Source: Oscillospiraceae bacterium
GTDB taxonomy: Bacteria > Bacillota > Clostridia > Oscillospirales > CAG-272
Assembly: GCA_015063455.1 (NCBI GenBank)
Contig: SVUC01000006.1
Coordinates: 1 to 38,686 of the forward strand
Length of the DNA: 38,686 nucleotides
Direction of reading: 5' to 3'
The translations under genes were made by a program, and so were the position numbers. This document shows positions 8,480 through 18,219 of the stretch, one piece after another (position 1 is the first letter of the stretch; each line of letters opens with the position of its first letter). A model generated the notes under the pieces. It saw nothing but the letters and a program-made list of their open reading frames with translations. It was not told where the DNA came from and searched no databases.

Positions 8480-10693
8480 TTAAGTTAATCTTGCGAATTG
8501 ACGGTCAATCGCAGATTTTTTGATTTCAAATGCCACAGGTCTGCCGTGCGGACAGGTACGGATCACCTGATTGTCCTCACCGGGCTTTTTCAGCAGCCTG
8601 TCACAGATCCATTTGATGTGCGCGCGATCGTATATTCTGCCGCCTTTGATTGCAGCCTTGCAGGACGCCTGCCAAAGCCTTGTTTCAAAGAATCCTTCAG
8701 CAGCAGACTCAACACTTGCGCCGACCTCTGACAGCTTTGAGATCAAAGTTGTAAACAGATCGATAGATGCATCACGTTCAAGCTGCTCGGGTATCTGGAC
8801 GATACTTGCTGTGTACGTTGAGATCGTTTTCTTTTCGATCGTGTAATCGAAGCCGAGAGCCTTGATCTTGTCCTCGTAATCGGATATCGCTTCTGCTTCT
8901 GTTGCAAGCACGTCGATCTCGATCGGTGAGAAGAGAAGCTGACCGCCTATTTTATCTCCTCTGTTTTTGAGATTTGCGCGCATCTTGCGAGAAAGTTCGT
9001 CAAAAATGATACGCTCGTGTGCCGCGTGCTTGTCGATCATAAGAAGTCTCTCGTCGATCTGAACGAGAACATAGCAGTTGAATGCTTCACCGATGATCAA
9101 ATATTCCGGAATTTCCGACGGGTCGATCTCACCGCTGTATATTTCTTCTTCCTTGTCTTCTGTTTCGTTAATACTGATCTGCGGCTCAGGCGTGTTTTCG
9201 TGAGTTTGTTCCGCTGATTCCGAGGGTAGAGATGCCACAGGAGCATAAGAGTCTCTCACATTCGGAATTTCATTTTCTGCCATTGAGATAGCTGCACGTT
9301 CTGCCTCAAGCCGAGCTTCTTCAGCTGCAATAAGAGCATCGCGCTCTGCTGATCTTGCTTTTTCAGCCTCTTCTGCCTCAAGATCGGAAACTGTAACATA
9401 AGACGGAACATATTCGGATGCACGTCTGATGTTTTCAGCTGCACGTCGGTTAGCCTCTGCAAGCTCAGCTTCGGTTTTTCCTTCAGTCGACGCAGCCTCA
9501 AATTTCAGCTTCGGGGAAGATCTGGTCGAATCGTTTATTGTTTTGATCTCGGGAACAATGTCAGACAGACGTATCTGATCTGCTTTTTTTGTTCTCTCGT
9601 CAAGCGGCTTGAATGCGCCGTACAGCTGAGATGCAGTCATTCCGGATGGTTTGGAAGACGGGGACTTCTTTGCTGCCTGAGGGAACTGCAGCTCGGGACG
9701 CTTTGCTTCAGCTTCAAGAGCAGAGAGTGTGGCGTAATAAACTGCATCGTAGATCAATTTTTCGTTGGCGAATTTCACCTCAAGCTTCGCGGGATGTACG
9801 TTTACATCAACGGCTTGCGGCGGAAGTTCAATGTTGAGAACACAGAACGGGAACTTTTCAGCAGGAATTTTTGAAGAATATGCCTGTTCAAGAGCCGCCG
9901 AGGCGGTTTTTGACTTGATATATCTTCCGTTGATGAAGAAATTCTCCATATTTCTGTTGGAGCGGTAGAGATCGGGCTCTGAGACAAATCCTGTGATGCG
10001 GATCCCGTTTTCTTCTCGGTCAACCTTGAGCGAACGCTTTGCGGTTTCTTTGCCGAAGAGTGCCCATATCGTCTCCGAGAGATCACAGTTTCCCGATGTC
10101 ATAAACTTGATCTCACCGTCACTTATGTATTTGAAAGAAATATCAGAACGCGAGAGCGCGATCTTTTCAACAACAGCACCTATCGCCGTCGATTCTGTCG
10201 AATCTTTTTTGAGGAATTTACGGCGTGCGGGAACATTGTAGAAAAGATCCTCGACGATTACAGTTGTGCCGTCCTGGCATCCTACGTCGATGACAGATTC
10301 TACTTTACCGCCGTTTGCCGTGAGTACAGCCCCGAGAGGCTGACCTTTTACTTTGGAGAAGATCCTCAGCTTTGATACCGATGCGATAGCCGCAAGAGCT
10401 TCACCGCGGAAGCCGAGGGTGAAAATAGAGTCAAGATCCTCAACATTTTTTATTTTACTCGTTGAGTGACGTTTTATAGCCGCCTCAAGATCGTCCTTTT
10501 CGATACCGCATCCGTTGTCGGCTACTCTGATAAACGATACCCCGCCGCGCTGGACTTCAATAGTTATCTTGTCAGCACCGGAGTCGATTGCATTTTCGAG
10601 GAGCTCTTTCACAGCAGAGGCAGGACGGTCAACGACTTCGCCTGCCGCTATGAGATTGGCAACCTCAAAGCTTAACAGATTAATTTTTCCCAT
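8480..10693 (-). CDS. mutL: DNA mismatch repair protein MutL
   Basis: GHKL ATPase N-terminus (VANLIAAGEVVDRPASAVKELLENAIDSGA; GFRGEALAAIASV); C-terminal DKHAAHER and CPHGRP motifs. Confidence 0.97.
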   Translation of the reverse strand: MGKINLLSFEVANLIAAGEVVDRPASAVKELLENAIDSGADKITIEVQRGGVSFIRVADNGCGIEKDDLEAAIKRHSTSKIKNVEDLDSIFTLGFRGEALAAIASVSKLRIFSKVKGQPLGAVLTANGGKVESVIDVGCQDGTTVIVEDLFYNVPARRKFLKKDSTESTAIGAVVEKIALSRSDISFKYISDGEIKFMTSGNCDLSETIWALFGKETAKRSLKVDREENGIRITGFVSEPDLYRSNRNMENFFINGRYIKSKTASAALEQAYSSKIPAEKFPFCVLNIELPPQAVDVNVHPAKLEVKFANEKLIYDAVYYATLSALEAEAKRPELQFPQAAKKSPSSKPSGMTASQLYGAFKPLDERTKKADQIRLSDIVPEIKTINDSTRSSPKLKFEAASTEGKTEAELAEANRRAAENIRRASEYVPSYVTVSDLEAEEAEKARSAERDALIAAEEARLEAERAAISMAENEIPNVRDSYAPVASLPSESAEQTHENTPEPQISINETEDKEEEIYSGEIDPSEIPEYLIIGEAFNCYVLVQIDERLLMIDKHAAHERIIFDELSRKMRANLKNRGDKIGGQLLFSPIEIDVLATEAEAISDYEDKIKALGFDYTIEKKTISTYTASIVQIPEQLERDASIDLFTTLISKLSEVGASVESAAEGFFETRLWQASCKAAIKGGRIYDRAHIKWICDRLLKKPGEDNQVIRTCPHGRPVAFEIKKSAIDRQFARLT

Positions 10694-10705
10694 ATCAGTT
10701 TATTT

Positions 10706-13300
10706 TTATAATAATTTTTTCCATTCGTAGATTAAATTCAGGGCTTCAATGGGGGTTAGTGTATTGATGTCAGTCTTTTTCAGAGCTTCTTTTATTTCGT
10801 CTGCCGCAAAGTCAGCAAAGCTGAGAGTCATCGGCATATCGTCAGGCTCCGAATTATGCGCGATTTTTGCTTTTTTCTTCGGCTGCTTTCCTTCGAGCGT
10901 CGCAAGAATATCTTTTGCGCGGCGTGTGATCTCGCCCGGAACTCCTGCAAGACGTGCGACCTCGATACCATAGCTGTCGTCAGCAGGCCCACGCACGATC
11001 TTTCTGAGGAAGGTTACATCCTCGCCTCTCTTTTTGGCGGCGATGTTGTAGTTTACAATTCCGTCGATCTCACCTTCAAGTGAAGTCAGCTCGTGATAAT
11101 GCGTAGCAAACATTGTTTTTGCACCGATCTTTTTGCCGACAGTGTATTCAGCGACAGCACGTGCTATGCTCATTCCGTCATATGTAGACGTTCCGCGGCC
11201 GATCTCGTCGTAAACGATAAAACTTCGGCTTGTGGCATTTGAGAGGATGTACGCTACCTCTTTCATCTCAAGCATAAATGTTGATTGACCTGATGCCAAG
11301 TCATCAGATGCGCCGACACGGGTAAAGAGCTTGTCCACAATACCGATTCTCGCGGATGTTGCGGGGACAAACGATCCGATCTGCGCCATGAGAATGATGA
11401 GCGCGGTCTGGCGCATATATGTCGATTTACCTGCCATATTCGGACCTGTGATCAGCATAAGGCAGTTGTCCTTGGTGTCAAGATAAGCGTCATTCGGAAC
11501 GAAATATGAGTCCGGTGCAAACTTTTCTACAACGGGGTGACGTCCGTTTTTGATATCAATGATGTCACTGCAGTCAACCTCGGGACAGACGTAAGAGTTC
11601 TGCGATGCCGATTCCGCGAGGGAGATGAATACGTCGAGGATCGCAAGTGCCTGTGCTGAGCGTCTGATTCGCACAGATTCACATTCGACAGCGTCTCTGA
11701 TTGCAACAAACATATCGTACTCGAGAGCCTTCAGCTTGTCGTCAGCTCCGAGAATCGTAGCTTCCATATCCTTCAGCTCATCGGTAATGTATCTTTCTTT
11801 GTCGGAGAGAGTCTGCTTTCTGACATAAGTATCGGGAACAAGCTCGGCCTGAGAACGAGGAGCTTCGATATAGTAACCGAACACTCTGTTGTAACCGATC
11901 TTGAGATTTTTTATCCCTGTTTTTTCTCTCTCGTTAGCTTCGGCGGTCTTGATCCATTCTTTACCGTTCGACATTATGTAGCGAAGATTGTCAACATCCT
12001 CGTTATAGCCGGATTTGATAATACCTCCCTCGCGGATCATAAACGGCGGATTTTCTTCGATCGAGTCGTCGATCAGCTCGTACACATCTCTGAGCTCGTC
12101 GAGCTGAGAGAAAATATCAGCGAGTGCACCGCTTTTTATGTCGGAGAGAAGACGTTTTACGTCGGGAATGATCTTGATGGTCTGAGCGATTGCTCTGAGA
12201 TCTCGCCCACCTGCCGTTCCGTAGGAGACCTTTGTGACAAGTCGTTCGAGGTCAAGAACGGATGAGAGAATTTCTCTGAGCTCCTCTCGAAGAATAAAGT
12301 TGTCGCACAATTCCCCTACCGCGTGCTGACGGTTCAAAATCTCAGACGCGTTTGTCAGGGGATGCTCGATCCACTGCTTGAGAAGACGTGCTCCCATTGA
12401 CGAGCTTGTTTTGTCAAGCACCCAAAGGAGAGAGCCTTTTTTCTCTTTGGTGAGCATTGTTTCGCAAAGCTCGAGGTTACGTCTTGTTGACACGTCCATT
12501 TCGAGAAATGCGGATGAATCGTAAAACGATATTTTTTTGATGTATGAAATATCAGACTTCTGCGTATCGGCAATGTATTTGAGCGCGGCACCTGCTGCTA
12601 TTACTGCAGAACGAGGCTTTCCGGCGATCTCGTCTATGCCGAAATGATTCTCTGTTCTCTCGATAGCACGGTCCGCATCGAAAAAATCAGCGGCAGCTTC
12701 TGTGAGAAGAGAATGAGAGCGAAGCTTGATGTAATTTGCAACCTTGGGCAGAGAACGGGAGGATGTGCTCATGATGATCTCACTCGGAGAATACGTCGAG
12801 AGCTCGTTGATAATATCGTCCTCTGAGAGTCGATCCTTGAACGATGTAGCCGCAAAATATGCTGTGGAAATATCCGCAAAGCACATTCCGATAGATGTTC
12901 CGTCATAATAGATCGCGGCAAGATAGTTGTTTGACTTTTCGTTCAACAGATCCGTTTCGATAAGGGTACCTGGGGTAATGATCCTTACAACTTCACGCTT
13001 GACGAGATTTTTGGTTGTTTTGGGATCTTCAACCTGTTCGCAGATTGCAACCTTGTATCCTTTTTCGATAAGCTTTCCTATGTATGTTTCTGCGGAATGA
13101 TACGGTACTCCGCACATCGGAGCACGTTCTTCCTCGCCGCAGTCGCGGCCTGTGAGAGTGAGATCAAGTTCTGAGGACGCAAGCTGAGCGTCATCGAAGA
13201 ACATCTCGTAAAAGTCCCCGAGTCTGTAAAACAGTATAAAGTCAGGGTATTTATCTTTGATTTCAAAATATTGCTGCATCATCGGGGTCATTTTTATCAC
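10706..13300 (-). CDS. mutS: DNA mismatch repair protein MutS
   Basis: 'MTPMMQQYFEIKDKYPDFILFYRLGDFYEMFFDDA', Walker A 'TGPNMAGKSTYMRQTA', 'DEIGRGTSTYDG'. Confidence 0.98.
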   Translation of the reverse strand: MIKMTPMMQQYFEIKDKYPDFILFYRLGDFYEMFFDDAQLASSELDLTLTGRDCGEEERAPMCGVPYHSAETYIGKLIEKGYKVAICEQVEDPKTTKNLVKREVVRIITPGTLIETDLLNEKSNNYLAAIYYDGTSIGMCFADISTAYFAATSFKDRLSEDDIINELSTYSPSEIIMSTSSRSLPKVANYIKLRSHSLLTEAAADFFDADRAIERTENHFGIDEIAGKPRSAVIAAGAALKYIADTQKSDISYIKKISFYDSSAFLEMDVSTRRNLELCETMLTKEKKGSLLWVLDKTSSSMGARLLKQWIEHPLTNASEILNRQHAVGELCDNFILREELREILSSVLDLERLVTKVSYGTAGGRDLRAIAQTIKIIPDVKRLLSDIKSGALADIFSQLDELRDVYELIDDSIEENPPFMIREGGIIKSGYNEDVDNLRYIMSNGKEWIKTAEANEREKTGIKNLKIGYNRVFGYYIEAPRSQAELVPDTYVRKQTLSDKERYITDELKDMEATILGADDKLKALEYDMFVAIRDAVECESVRIRRSAQALAILDVFISLAESASQNSYVCPEVDCSDIIDIKNGRHPVVEKFAPDSYFVPNDAYLDTKDNCLMLITGPNMAGKSTYMRQTALIILMAQIGSFVPATSARIGIVDKLFTRVGASDDLASGQSTFMLEMKEVAYILSNATSRSFIVYDEIGRGTSTYDGMSIARAVAEYTVGKKIGAKTMFATHYHELTSLEGEIDGIVNYNIAAKKRGEDVTFLRKIVRGPADDSYGIEVARLAGVPGEITRRAKDILATLEGKQPKKKAKIAHNSEPDDMPMTLSFADFAADEIKEALKKTDINTLTPIEALNLIYEWKKLL

Positions 13301-13433
13301 CTCACGTCAGTGAAAAATATTAGAATAAATATGATTTTTAGGGGATTTCCGAAAATAAATATTATCTTTAAGATTCACCGAAAGCCCACTTTACGCGTCA
13401 GGGCATATCCGTGGGCTTTGGCAAATGGTATTT

Positions 13434-13853
13434 TTAGTGTTCGTGACCGCAGTCGCTGTGGCAGGATGCGCAGTTGTGAGAGCAGGGACGCTGTCCTGTG
13501 ATTACAAACTGAAGCTCGCCGTAGATCTCGTTTGTGAGCGCGTCAAAAGCTTCCTTAGCACTTACGTAGTTTACATAAACGGGATGAGCGGTGATCTGGT
13601 CGTAAAGCTCTTCAATTCGAGCCTGTACTGTTTCTCGTATATCATCAGCGATAGCACCGTCGCCTGTCTTGCCGTAAGCATCAGCGAGAAGGTTTTGCTG
13701 AGCATTGTATTCAGCGATAAGAGAATTGAGCTCTTCGCTTCTTTCGTATTCAGCGATAGATTCTTCGATAGCGCGGCATCTTTTATCCGCTTTAACAAGT
13801 GCGCCGAGCTGAGCAACGACGTCTTTCATTTCCTGGGTGAGAATTTCTTCCAC
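13434..13853 (-). CDS. YlbF/YmcA (RicF/RicA-like) family protein with Cys/His-rich C-terminus
   Basis: Helical YlbF-type sequence between miaB and mutS, as for B. subtilis ymcA; C-terminus CSHNCASCHSDCGHEH. Confidence 0.85.
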   Translation of the reverse strand: MEEILTQEMKDVVAQLGALVKADKRCRAIEESIAEYERSEELNSLIAEYNAQQNLLADAYGKTGDGAIADDIRETVQARIEELYDQITAHPVYVNYVSAKEAFDALTNEIYGELQFVITGQRPCSHNCASCHSDCGHEH

Positions 13854-13922
13854 TTTTGTGTTTCCTTTCGGTTTTATATAAATTTTTTTTGACGAATATA
13901 TTATGGTCTGACGTGAGCCAGC

Positions 13923-15347
13923 TTATCCAAGGATTTCTCCCTCGAGACAGAAGGTTTCAACTTTCCTTACCTTGACATCTACAAAGCTTCCGATCAGAGA
14001 AGGATCAGCTTTAACGTGGATAGGACGTACACAGTCTCCTCTGCACGTCAGCATTGAGGGATCGTTCTTGCTCACGCCTTCTGCGAGAACGCGGAGAGTG
14101 CGTCCTTCGAATCTGCGGTTTCTCTCGTCGGAGATTTTGTTCTGCAGCGCAAGCATTCTCTCAAATCTTTCAGTAGATACCTCGTGAGGAACCTGGTTTT
14201 CCATTCTTGCGGCGGGAGTTCCATTTCGCGGCGAATAGATGAACGAGAAGATCATGTCGTAACGTACTTTTTCGAGAATGTCGAGAGTGCCGAGAAAATC
14301 TTCCTCTGTCTCGCCGGGGAATCCGACGATTATATCAGATGTGATTGACACGTCAGGTACAGCTTCCTTGAGCTTCGCAATCTTTTCGAGATAACGGGCA
14401 GTATCGTACTTGCGGTTCATTTCCTTGAGTATTCTGTCAGATCCCGACTGGATGGGCAGATGGAAATGCTTTACAACTTTTTCTTCGGTCGCCATCGCTT
14501 CGATCAGGCGGTCTGAGGCATCCTTAGGATGACTCGTCATAAATCTGAGCCTGAAGTCACCGTCAATGGCACAGATCTTGTGCATCAGCTCTGCGATGTC
14601 ACATCCGTCGCCGCCGCTGTACGAGTTTACGTTCTGACCGAGAAGGGTGATATCCTTTGCTCCGCCGGCGATCAGCTGCTTTGCTTCTTCGATGATATCT
14701 TCAGCACGTCGGCTCCTCTCGCGTCCGCGTACATACGGGACGATGCAGTACGAACAGAAATTATTGCATCCGTACATTATCGAGAGCCACGCCATATGAT
14801 TTGATTCTCGTGTGAGAGGAAGGCCTTCGTTTATCTTCCATTCGTCGCTGAGTATGAATTTTCTCGCGCCTCCTGTGAGAGCATTGTGCACGAGAGAGGG
14901 GAGTGTGTGGATAGCGCCCGTATCAAAGGTGAATGATACGTAGGGATAACTCATTTTGAGCTTGTTCGCCCTTGCTTCCTGTGTAACCATACATCCGCCG
15001 ACACCGATTATGAGTGACGGATTTCTGTCCTTGATGTGCTTGTACTGACCGATTATCGAGAGAGCTTTCTTTTCGGCGTGTTCACGTACCGCGCAGGTGT
15101 TGACAAGAATGAGGTCCGCTTCATCCGGAGTGGTGACCTTTTCGTAGCCCATTGCGGTACACAGTCCGGCAAGACGCTCACTGTCAGCTTCGTTCTGCTG
15201 ACAACCGAAGGTCTGGACAAAGTATTTTGGCTTTTTTGTGTCAGCACGCCCATTTTTTTTGTGGATTTTCGCAACAGAATCAGCAATGTCGAGGTACGGA
15301 GCGACATCTGCATCAACTGTTTTTGCTTCTATATATTTTTCAGACAT
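13923..15347 (-). CDS. miaB: tRNA-2-methylthio-N6-dimethylallyladenosine synthase
   Basis: UPF0004 domain (YFVQTFGCQQNEADSERL), radical SAM 'MYGCNNFCSYCIVPYVRGRERSR', C-terminal TRAM. Confidence 0.97.
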   Translation of the reverse strand: MSEKYIEAKTVDADVAPYLDIADSVAKIHKKNGRADTKKPKYFVQTFGCQQNEADSERLAGLCTAMGYEKVTTPDEADLILVNTCAVREHAEKKALSIIGQYKHIKDRNPSLIIGVGGCMVTQEARANKLKMSYPYVSFTFDTGAIHTLPSLVHNALTGGARKFILSDEWKINEGLPLTRESNHMAWLSIMYGCNNFCSYCIVPYVRGRERSRRAEDIIEEAKQLIAGGAKDITLLGQNVNSYSGGDGCDIAELMHKICAIDGDFRLRFMTSHPKDASDRLIEAMATEEKVVKHFHLPIQSGSDRILKEMNRKYDTARYLEKIAKLKEAVPDVSITSDIIVGFPGETEEDFLGTLDILEKVRYDMIFSFIYSPRNGTPAARMENQVPHEVSTERFERMLALQNKISDERNRRFEGRTLRVLAEGVSKNDPSMLTCRGDCVRPIHVKADPSLIGSFVDVKVRKVETFCLEGEILG

Positions 15348-15379
15348 ATGTGTTTGTTTTCCTTGATTTTGAATTAATA

Positions 15380-16438
15380 TCAGTCATTCTTGCCGACAGG
15401 CTCAAACATTTCTTCGGTGATTCCGGGAGTTGTAATTATCTCCCCTTCATCGGTGACAAATACCGCTTCGAATTTGAGGTTACCTTCCTCGTAAAGCTCG
15501 AGTGATTTTTCAACACCGAGCACGAACAGTGCTGTTGAGAGTGCGTCTGCGGAAGCTCCGTTCAGTGCGTGCACTGCTACAGATCTCACTCCGCTGTCGG
15601 CGGGATAACCTGTCACAGGATCGATTATGTGATGATATCTCACACCGTCAACCTCGAAATATCTCTCATAGTCTCCCGAAACAGAGATAAATCCTGAGTT
15701 CAGATACATATACCCGATCACACCACCTGCGTTGTCGGGATCGCGGATACCAATTTTGTAATTTCCGTATTCGGGCTTCTCACCGAATACTCCGATATTA
15801 CCGCCGAGGGATACGAGACCGTATTCAACGTCGGTAGTGCTGAGATATTCGAGAAGAGACTGCGCGGCAATACCTTTTCCGATCCCGCCGAAATCAATTT
15901 TTGTTTTGGAATCAAGCTTGCGGATCGTGCGGTTGATTATCATCAGCTTGTCGCTTCCTGTATGCTCAAGAGCAGCGAGAACGTCAGCCTTTGAGGGAAC
16001 AACAGCGGTCTTTGGATCCCAAAGCTCTGTTACCGCACCGAGTGTGTAGTCATACGCTCCGCCGGTGAGCTCTCTAATTTTGTCAGCAGTCTCAAGAAGA
16101 GAGACGAGCGTGTCGTCAGCTGTGATCATTACGTCGACTCCTGAGTTGAGTGCATATACATCACTTTTTTCGCTGTGAGCCGAAAGCGTTCCTTCGATGT
16201 CGGAGAGAATATCAGCACATTCGTTTGCAACTGAGGAAAGGTAATCATCTGACAGAACAGATCCGTCAGAACCCTTAACTGCGAGACGTAATGTGATATA
16301 TGTGTCCATTGCAAAGAAGTTGAAATCGCGGTATTCTTCATTTTTCTTTCCACATCCACTGAGGGAGATCACGGAAGACATGAGAAGAATTACTGCAAGT
16401 GCTGCGGAGAAAAACCGTCTTGGAATATAATTTTTCAT
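15380..16438 (-). CDS. apbE: FAD:protein FMN transferase, lipoprotein
   Basis: Lipobox 'LSGC'; 'FFAMDTYITLRL', 'KIDFGGIGKGIAAQ', 'YHHIIDPVTGYPAD'. Confidence 0.95.
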   Translation of the reverse strand: MKNYIPRRFFSAALAVILLMSSVISLSGCGKKNEEYRDFNFFAMDTYITLRLAVKGSDGSVLSDDYLSSVANECADILSDIEGTLSAHSEKSDVYALNSGVDVMITADDTLVSLLETADKIRELTGGAYDYTLGAVTELWDPKTAVVPSKADVLAALEHTGSDKLMIINRTIRKLDSKTKIDFGGIGKGIAAQSLLEYLSTTDVEYGLVSLGGNIGVFGEKPEYGNYKIGIRDPDNAGGVIGYMYLNSGFISVSGDYERYFEVDGVRYHHIIDPVTGYPADSGVRSVAVHALNGASADALSTALFVLGVEKSLELYEEGNLKFEAVFVTDEGEIITTPGITEEMFEPVGKND

Positions 16439-16977
16439 ATTGCACCTTCTGTTCGTTTATTGTTGATGTATATTTTTTCGGGGAGAATATTTAGGATAAT
16501 ACCGCTGAGCGTTCCGTATATCATAGATGCTATGACAAGTGGAAGGGCATATCCGAGAGAGGCTTTGCCGATCAGGACCAGTGCTGCTGTGAGCTGTCCG
16601 ACATTATGTGATAGCGCACAGATCACGGAAATTCCGATAAAACTGAAACGGGACGCAAAAAAATGTTTTTTGGTGATCTGAAGTGATACGAGAGATAGTG
16701 ATGCGCCGAAGAGTGAGAATAGCAGCGAGGTAGGATTTCCAAACAGAAAAAAAGTCAGAATGATCCTGCAGAAAGAAACTGCGGCTGCACTTTTTATTGA
16801 TAAACGGTATGCGGCGGCTGTTATTGCAATATTTGCAAGTCCTATCTTGAACCCCGGTATCGGCATTACTGCGATGGGAATGATAGCTTCAACAAACGAG
16901 AGCATCATTGCACATCCGACGAAAACCGCACATTCGGCGATAAGGCGAACTTTTTTATCCGATGACAAAGTCTTCAT
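16435..16977 (-). CDS. Gx transporter family protein (often annotated heptaprenyl diphosphate synthase component I)
   Basis: 'VEAIIPIAVMPIPGFKIGLANIAITAAAYRLS' and multiple TM segments; ATGA overlap with apbE. Confidence 0.88.
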   Translation of the reverse strand: MKTLSSDKKVRLIAECAVFVGCAMMLSFVEAIIPIAVMPIPGFKIGLANIAITAAAYRLSIKSAAAVSFCRIILTFFLFGNPTSLLFSLFGASLSLVSLQITKKHFFASRFSFIGISVICALSHNVGQLTAALVLIGKASLGYALPLVIASMIYGTLSGIILNILPEKIYINNKRTEGAI

Positions 16978-17389
16978 CCTGCACCTGCCCCGAGTTCTCC
17001 GATATGATTTTTATAACCACTCCCGCAGGAACACACACTATAACCTCAGAGTCCCGTGATATTTCTCCCGAGTGCTCGCAGGTGTGATCGGGACAGCTTG
17101 ATTCTGTAACAGCTACCCGTCCGTCAAACACCGTGACTAAAAGAATGATACCGCGCGACTCGATCTCATAGGTTTTGTTGATTCCGAGAGGGTATGAGAT
17201 CTCTCCCTGTGGAGTCGATACTGTAAAGCTGTCCCCCGCATTTCCGCTGAGGCTGAAAATAAACAGGATCACAGCTGATGCGGCCATAACAATGAGGAGA
17301 ATAATGTCTGATACGGTTATCTTTTTTTTCGGAAAAACCTGCATGATCTCCCTCGTTAGATTACATAAATATACTATTTTATTATACAC
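16955..17389 (-). CDS. NusG domain II-containing membrane-anchored protein
   Basis: One N-terminal TM, then 'RVAVTESSCPDHTCEHSGEISRDSEVIVCVPAGVVIKI', typical of NusG_II proteins beside Gx transporters. Confidence 0.88.
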   Translation of the reverse strand: MYNKIVYLCNLTREIMQVFPKKKITVSDIILLIVMAASAVILFIFSLSGNAGDSFTVSTPQGEISYPLGINKTYEIESRGIILLVTVFDGRVAVTESSCPDHTCEHSGEISRDSEVIVCVPAGVVIKIISENSGQVQDEDFVIG

Positions 17390-17446
17390 GAAAAGATGTG
17401 ATAAGTCAAGAAATTCTGTATTCTATCGCATAAATTTGCGTAAAAA

Positions 17447-17482
17447 AAGCACACACAACTGTGTCGGGTTATGTGTGCGGTA
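17447..17482 (-). terminator. Intrinsic terminator of the cupin gene
   Basis: Minus strand GCACACA...TGTGTGC followed by TTTTTTT. Confidence 0.75.
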
Positions 17483-17502
17483 TTTTGTTTGCTTATTCAC
17501 CA
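17483..17502. repeat. 20-bp direct repeat, copy 1
   Basis: ttttgtttgcttattcacca, identical to 17980-17999. Confidence 0.9.
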
Positions 17503-17954
17503 TCGTAGTAATTTACATGGTTCCCTGTGCGGAATAACTTGTTGATTCCTTTACCCCAGACGGCTATCTTGTCGGAATCGGGATACATAGTTACATCAAT
17601 ATCGTGTGCTGTATCAAAATCAAGATAAACGAGCATTTCATCGTCAGACGAGTTTGTCAGCTTGTGAGCTCCGCTCGCGTCTGCGGGGAAGAAGAGAAGA
17701 TCACCGCTGACTACCTCTCTTTCTCCTTCGGGAGTTCTGAGGATCCCTTTTCCGCTGATTACATAAAACACTTCTTCATTTTTATGGTGATAGTGGTATG
17801 GATATGCGGATTTTTTCGGAGGAATTTCATAAATGCTTACGACGCAACCTTTAGCAAGACCGCGCGGAAGGAAATCTCGCTTGAAATATTCGTAATCTTC
17901 GTGCTCCGATTTGTGATTTTTCTCAAGATCATCGATTTTTGAATGCTTAATCAT
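17493..17954 (-). CDS. Cupin-domain protein
   Basis: 'YPYHYHHKNEEVFYVISGKGILRTPEGEREVVSGDLLFFPA'. Start at MIKHSKID favoured by GGAGACTTGCAAATG. Confidence 0.88.
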   Translation of the reverse strand: MIKHSKIDDLEKNHKSEHEDYEYFKRDFLPRGLAKGCVVSIYEIPPKKSAYPYHYHHKNEEVFYVISGKGILRTPEGEREVVSGDLLFFPADASGAHKLTNSSDDEMLVYLDFDTAHDIDVTMYPDSDKIAVWGKGINKLFRTGNHVNYYDGE

Positions 17955-17979
17955 TTGCAAGTCTCCTTATAGGAATGGT

Positions 17980-17999
17980 TTTTGTTTGCTTATTCACCA
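17980..17999. repeat. 20-bp direct repeat, copy 2
   Basis: ttttgtttgcttattcacca; spans an in-frame ...GGTGAATAA gene end, as in copy 1. Confidence 0.9.
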
Positions 18000-18208
18000 A
18001 GAAAATCAAAATTGTTGACCATATCGCTGATGTACTTCGGGAAAACGGTCAAACGGATAGCCGATCTCGTGAAGGTGTCCGGGCATTCCGTCCCCTTCGC
18101 AGATTAGAGATTCCTTTATCCAACCCTCAGGTCGAACATCCTTCAGCCGTACTTCTTTGAATTTGTTGTGTTTTTTCTTTCAGACGCCTCAAAACCGGTT
18201 TGAAAGTG
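17990..18208 (-). pseudogene. Frameshifted gene remnant, possibly glycoside-hydrolase-like
   Basis: Minus-strand pieces in different frames: MNHFQTGFEASERKNTTNS / KEVRLKDVRPEGWIKESLICEGDGMPGHLHEIGYPFDRFPE / YISDMVNNFDFLGE-stop. No intact ORF. Confidence 0.6.
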
Positions 18209-18219
18209 GTTCATTTATC

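Noticed and set aside
8480-10693. MutL metal-site variation (DKHAAHERIIFDE rather than DQHAxxExxxxE)
   Set aside because: Motif is conservative (Q to K, E to D), and similar variants probably occur in Clostridia. Not strong enough to claim loss of endonuclease activity without alignment.
13375-13433. AAGCCCAC...GTGGGCTT hairpin between the ylbF-like gene and mutS
   Set aside because: Real inverted repeat but no T-tract on either side and a long loop; too weak to call a terminator or riboswitch.
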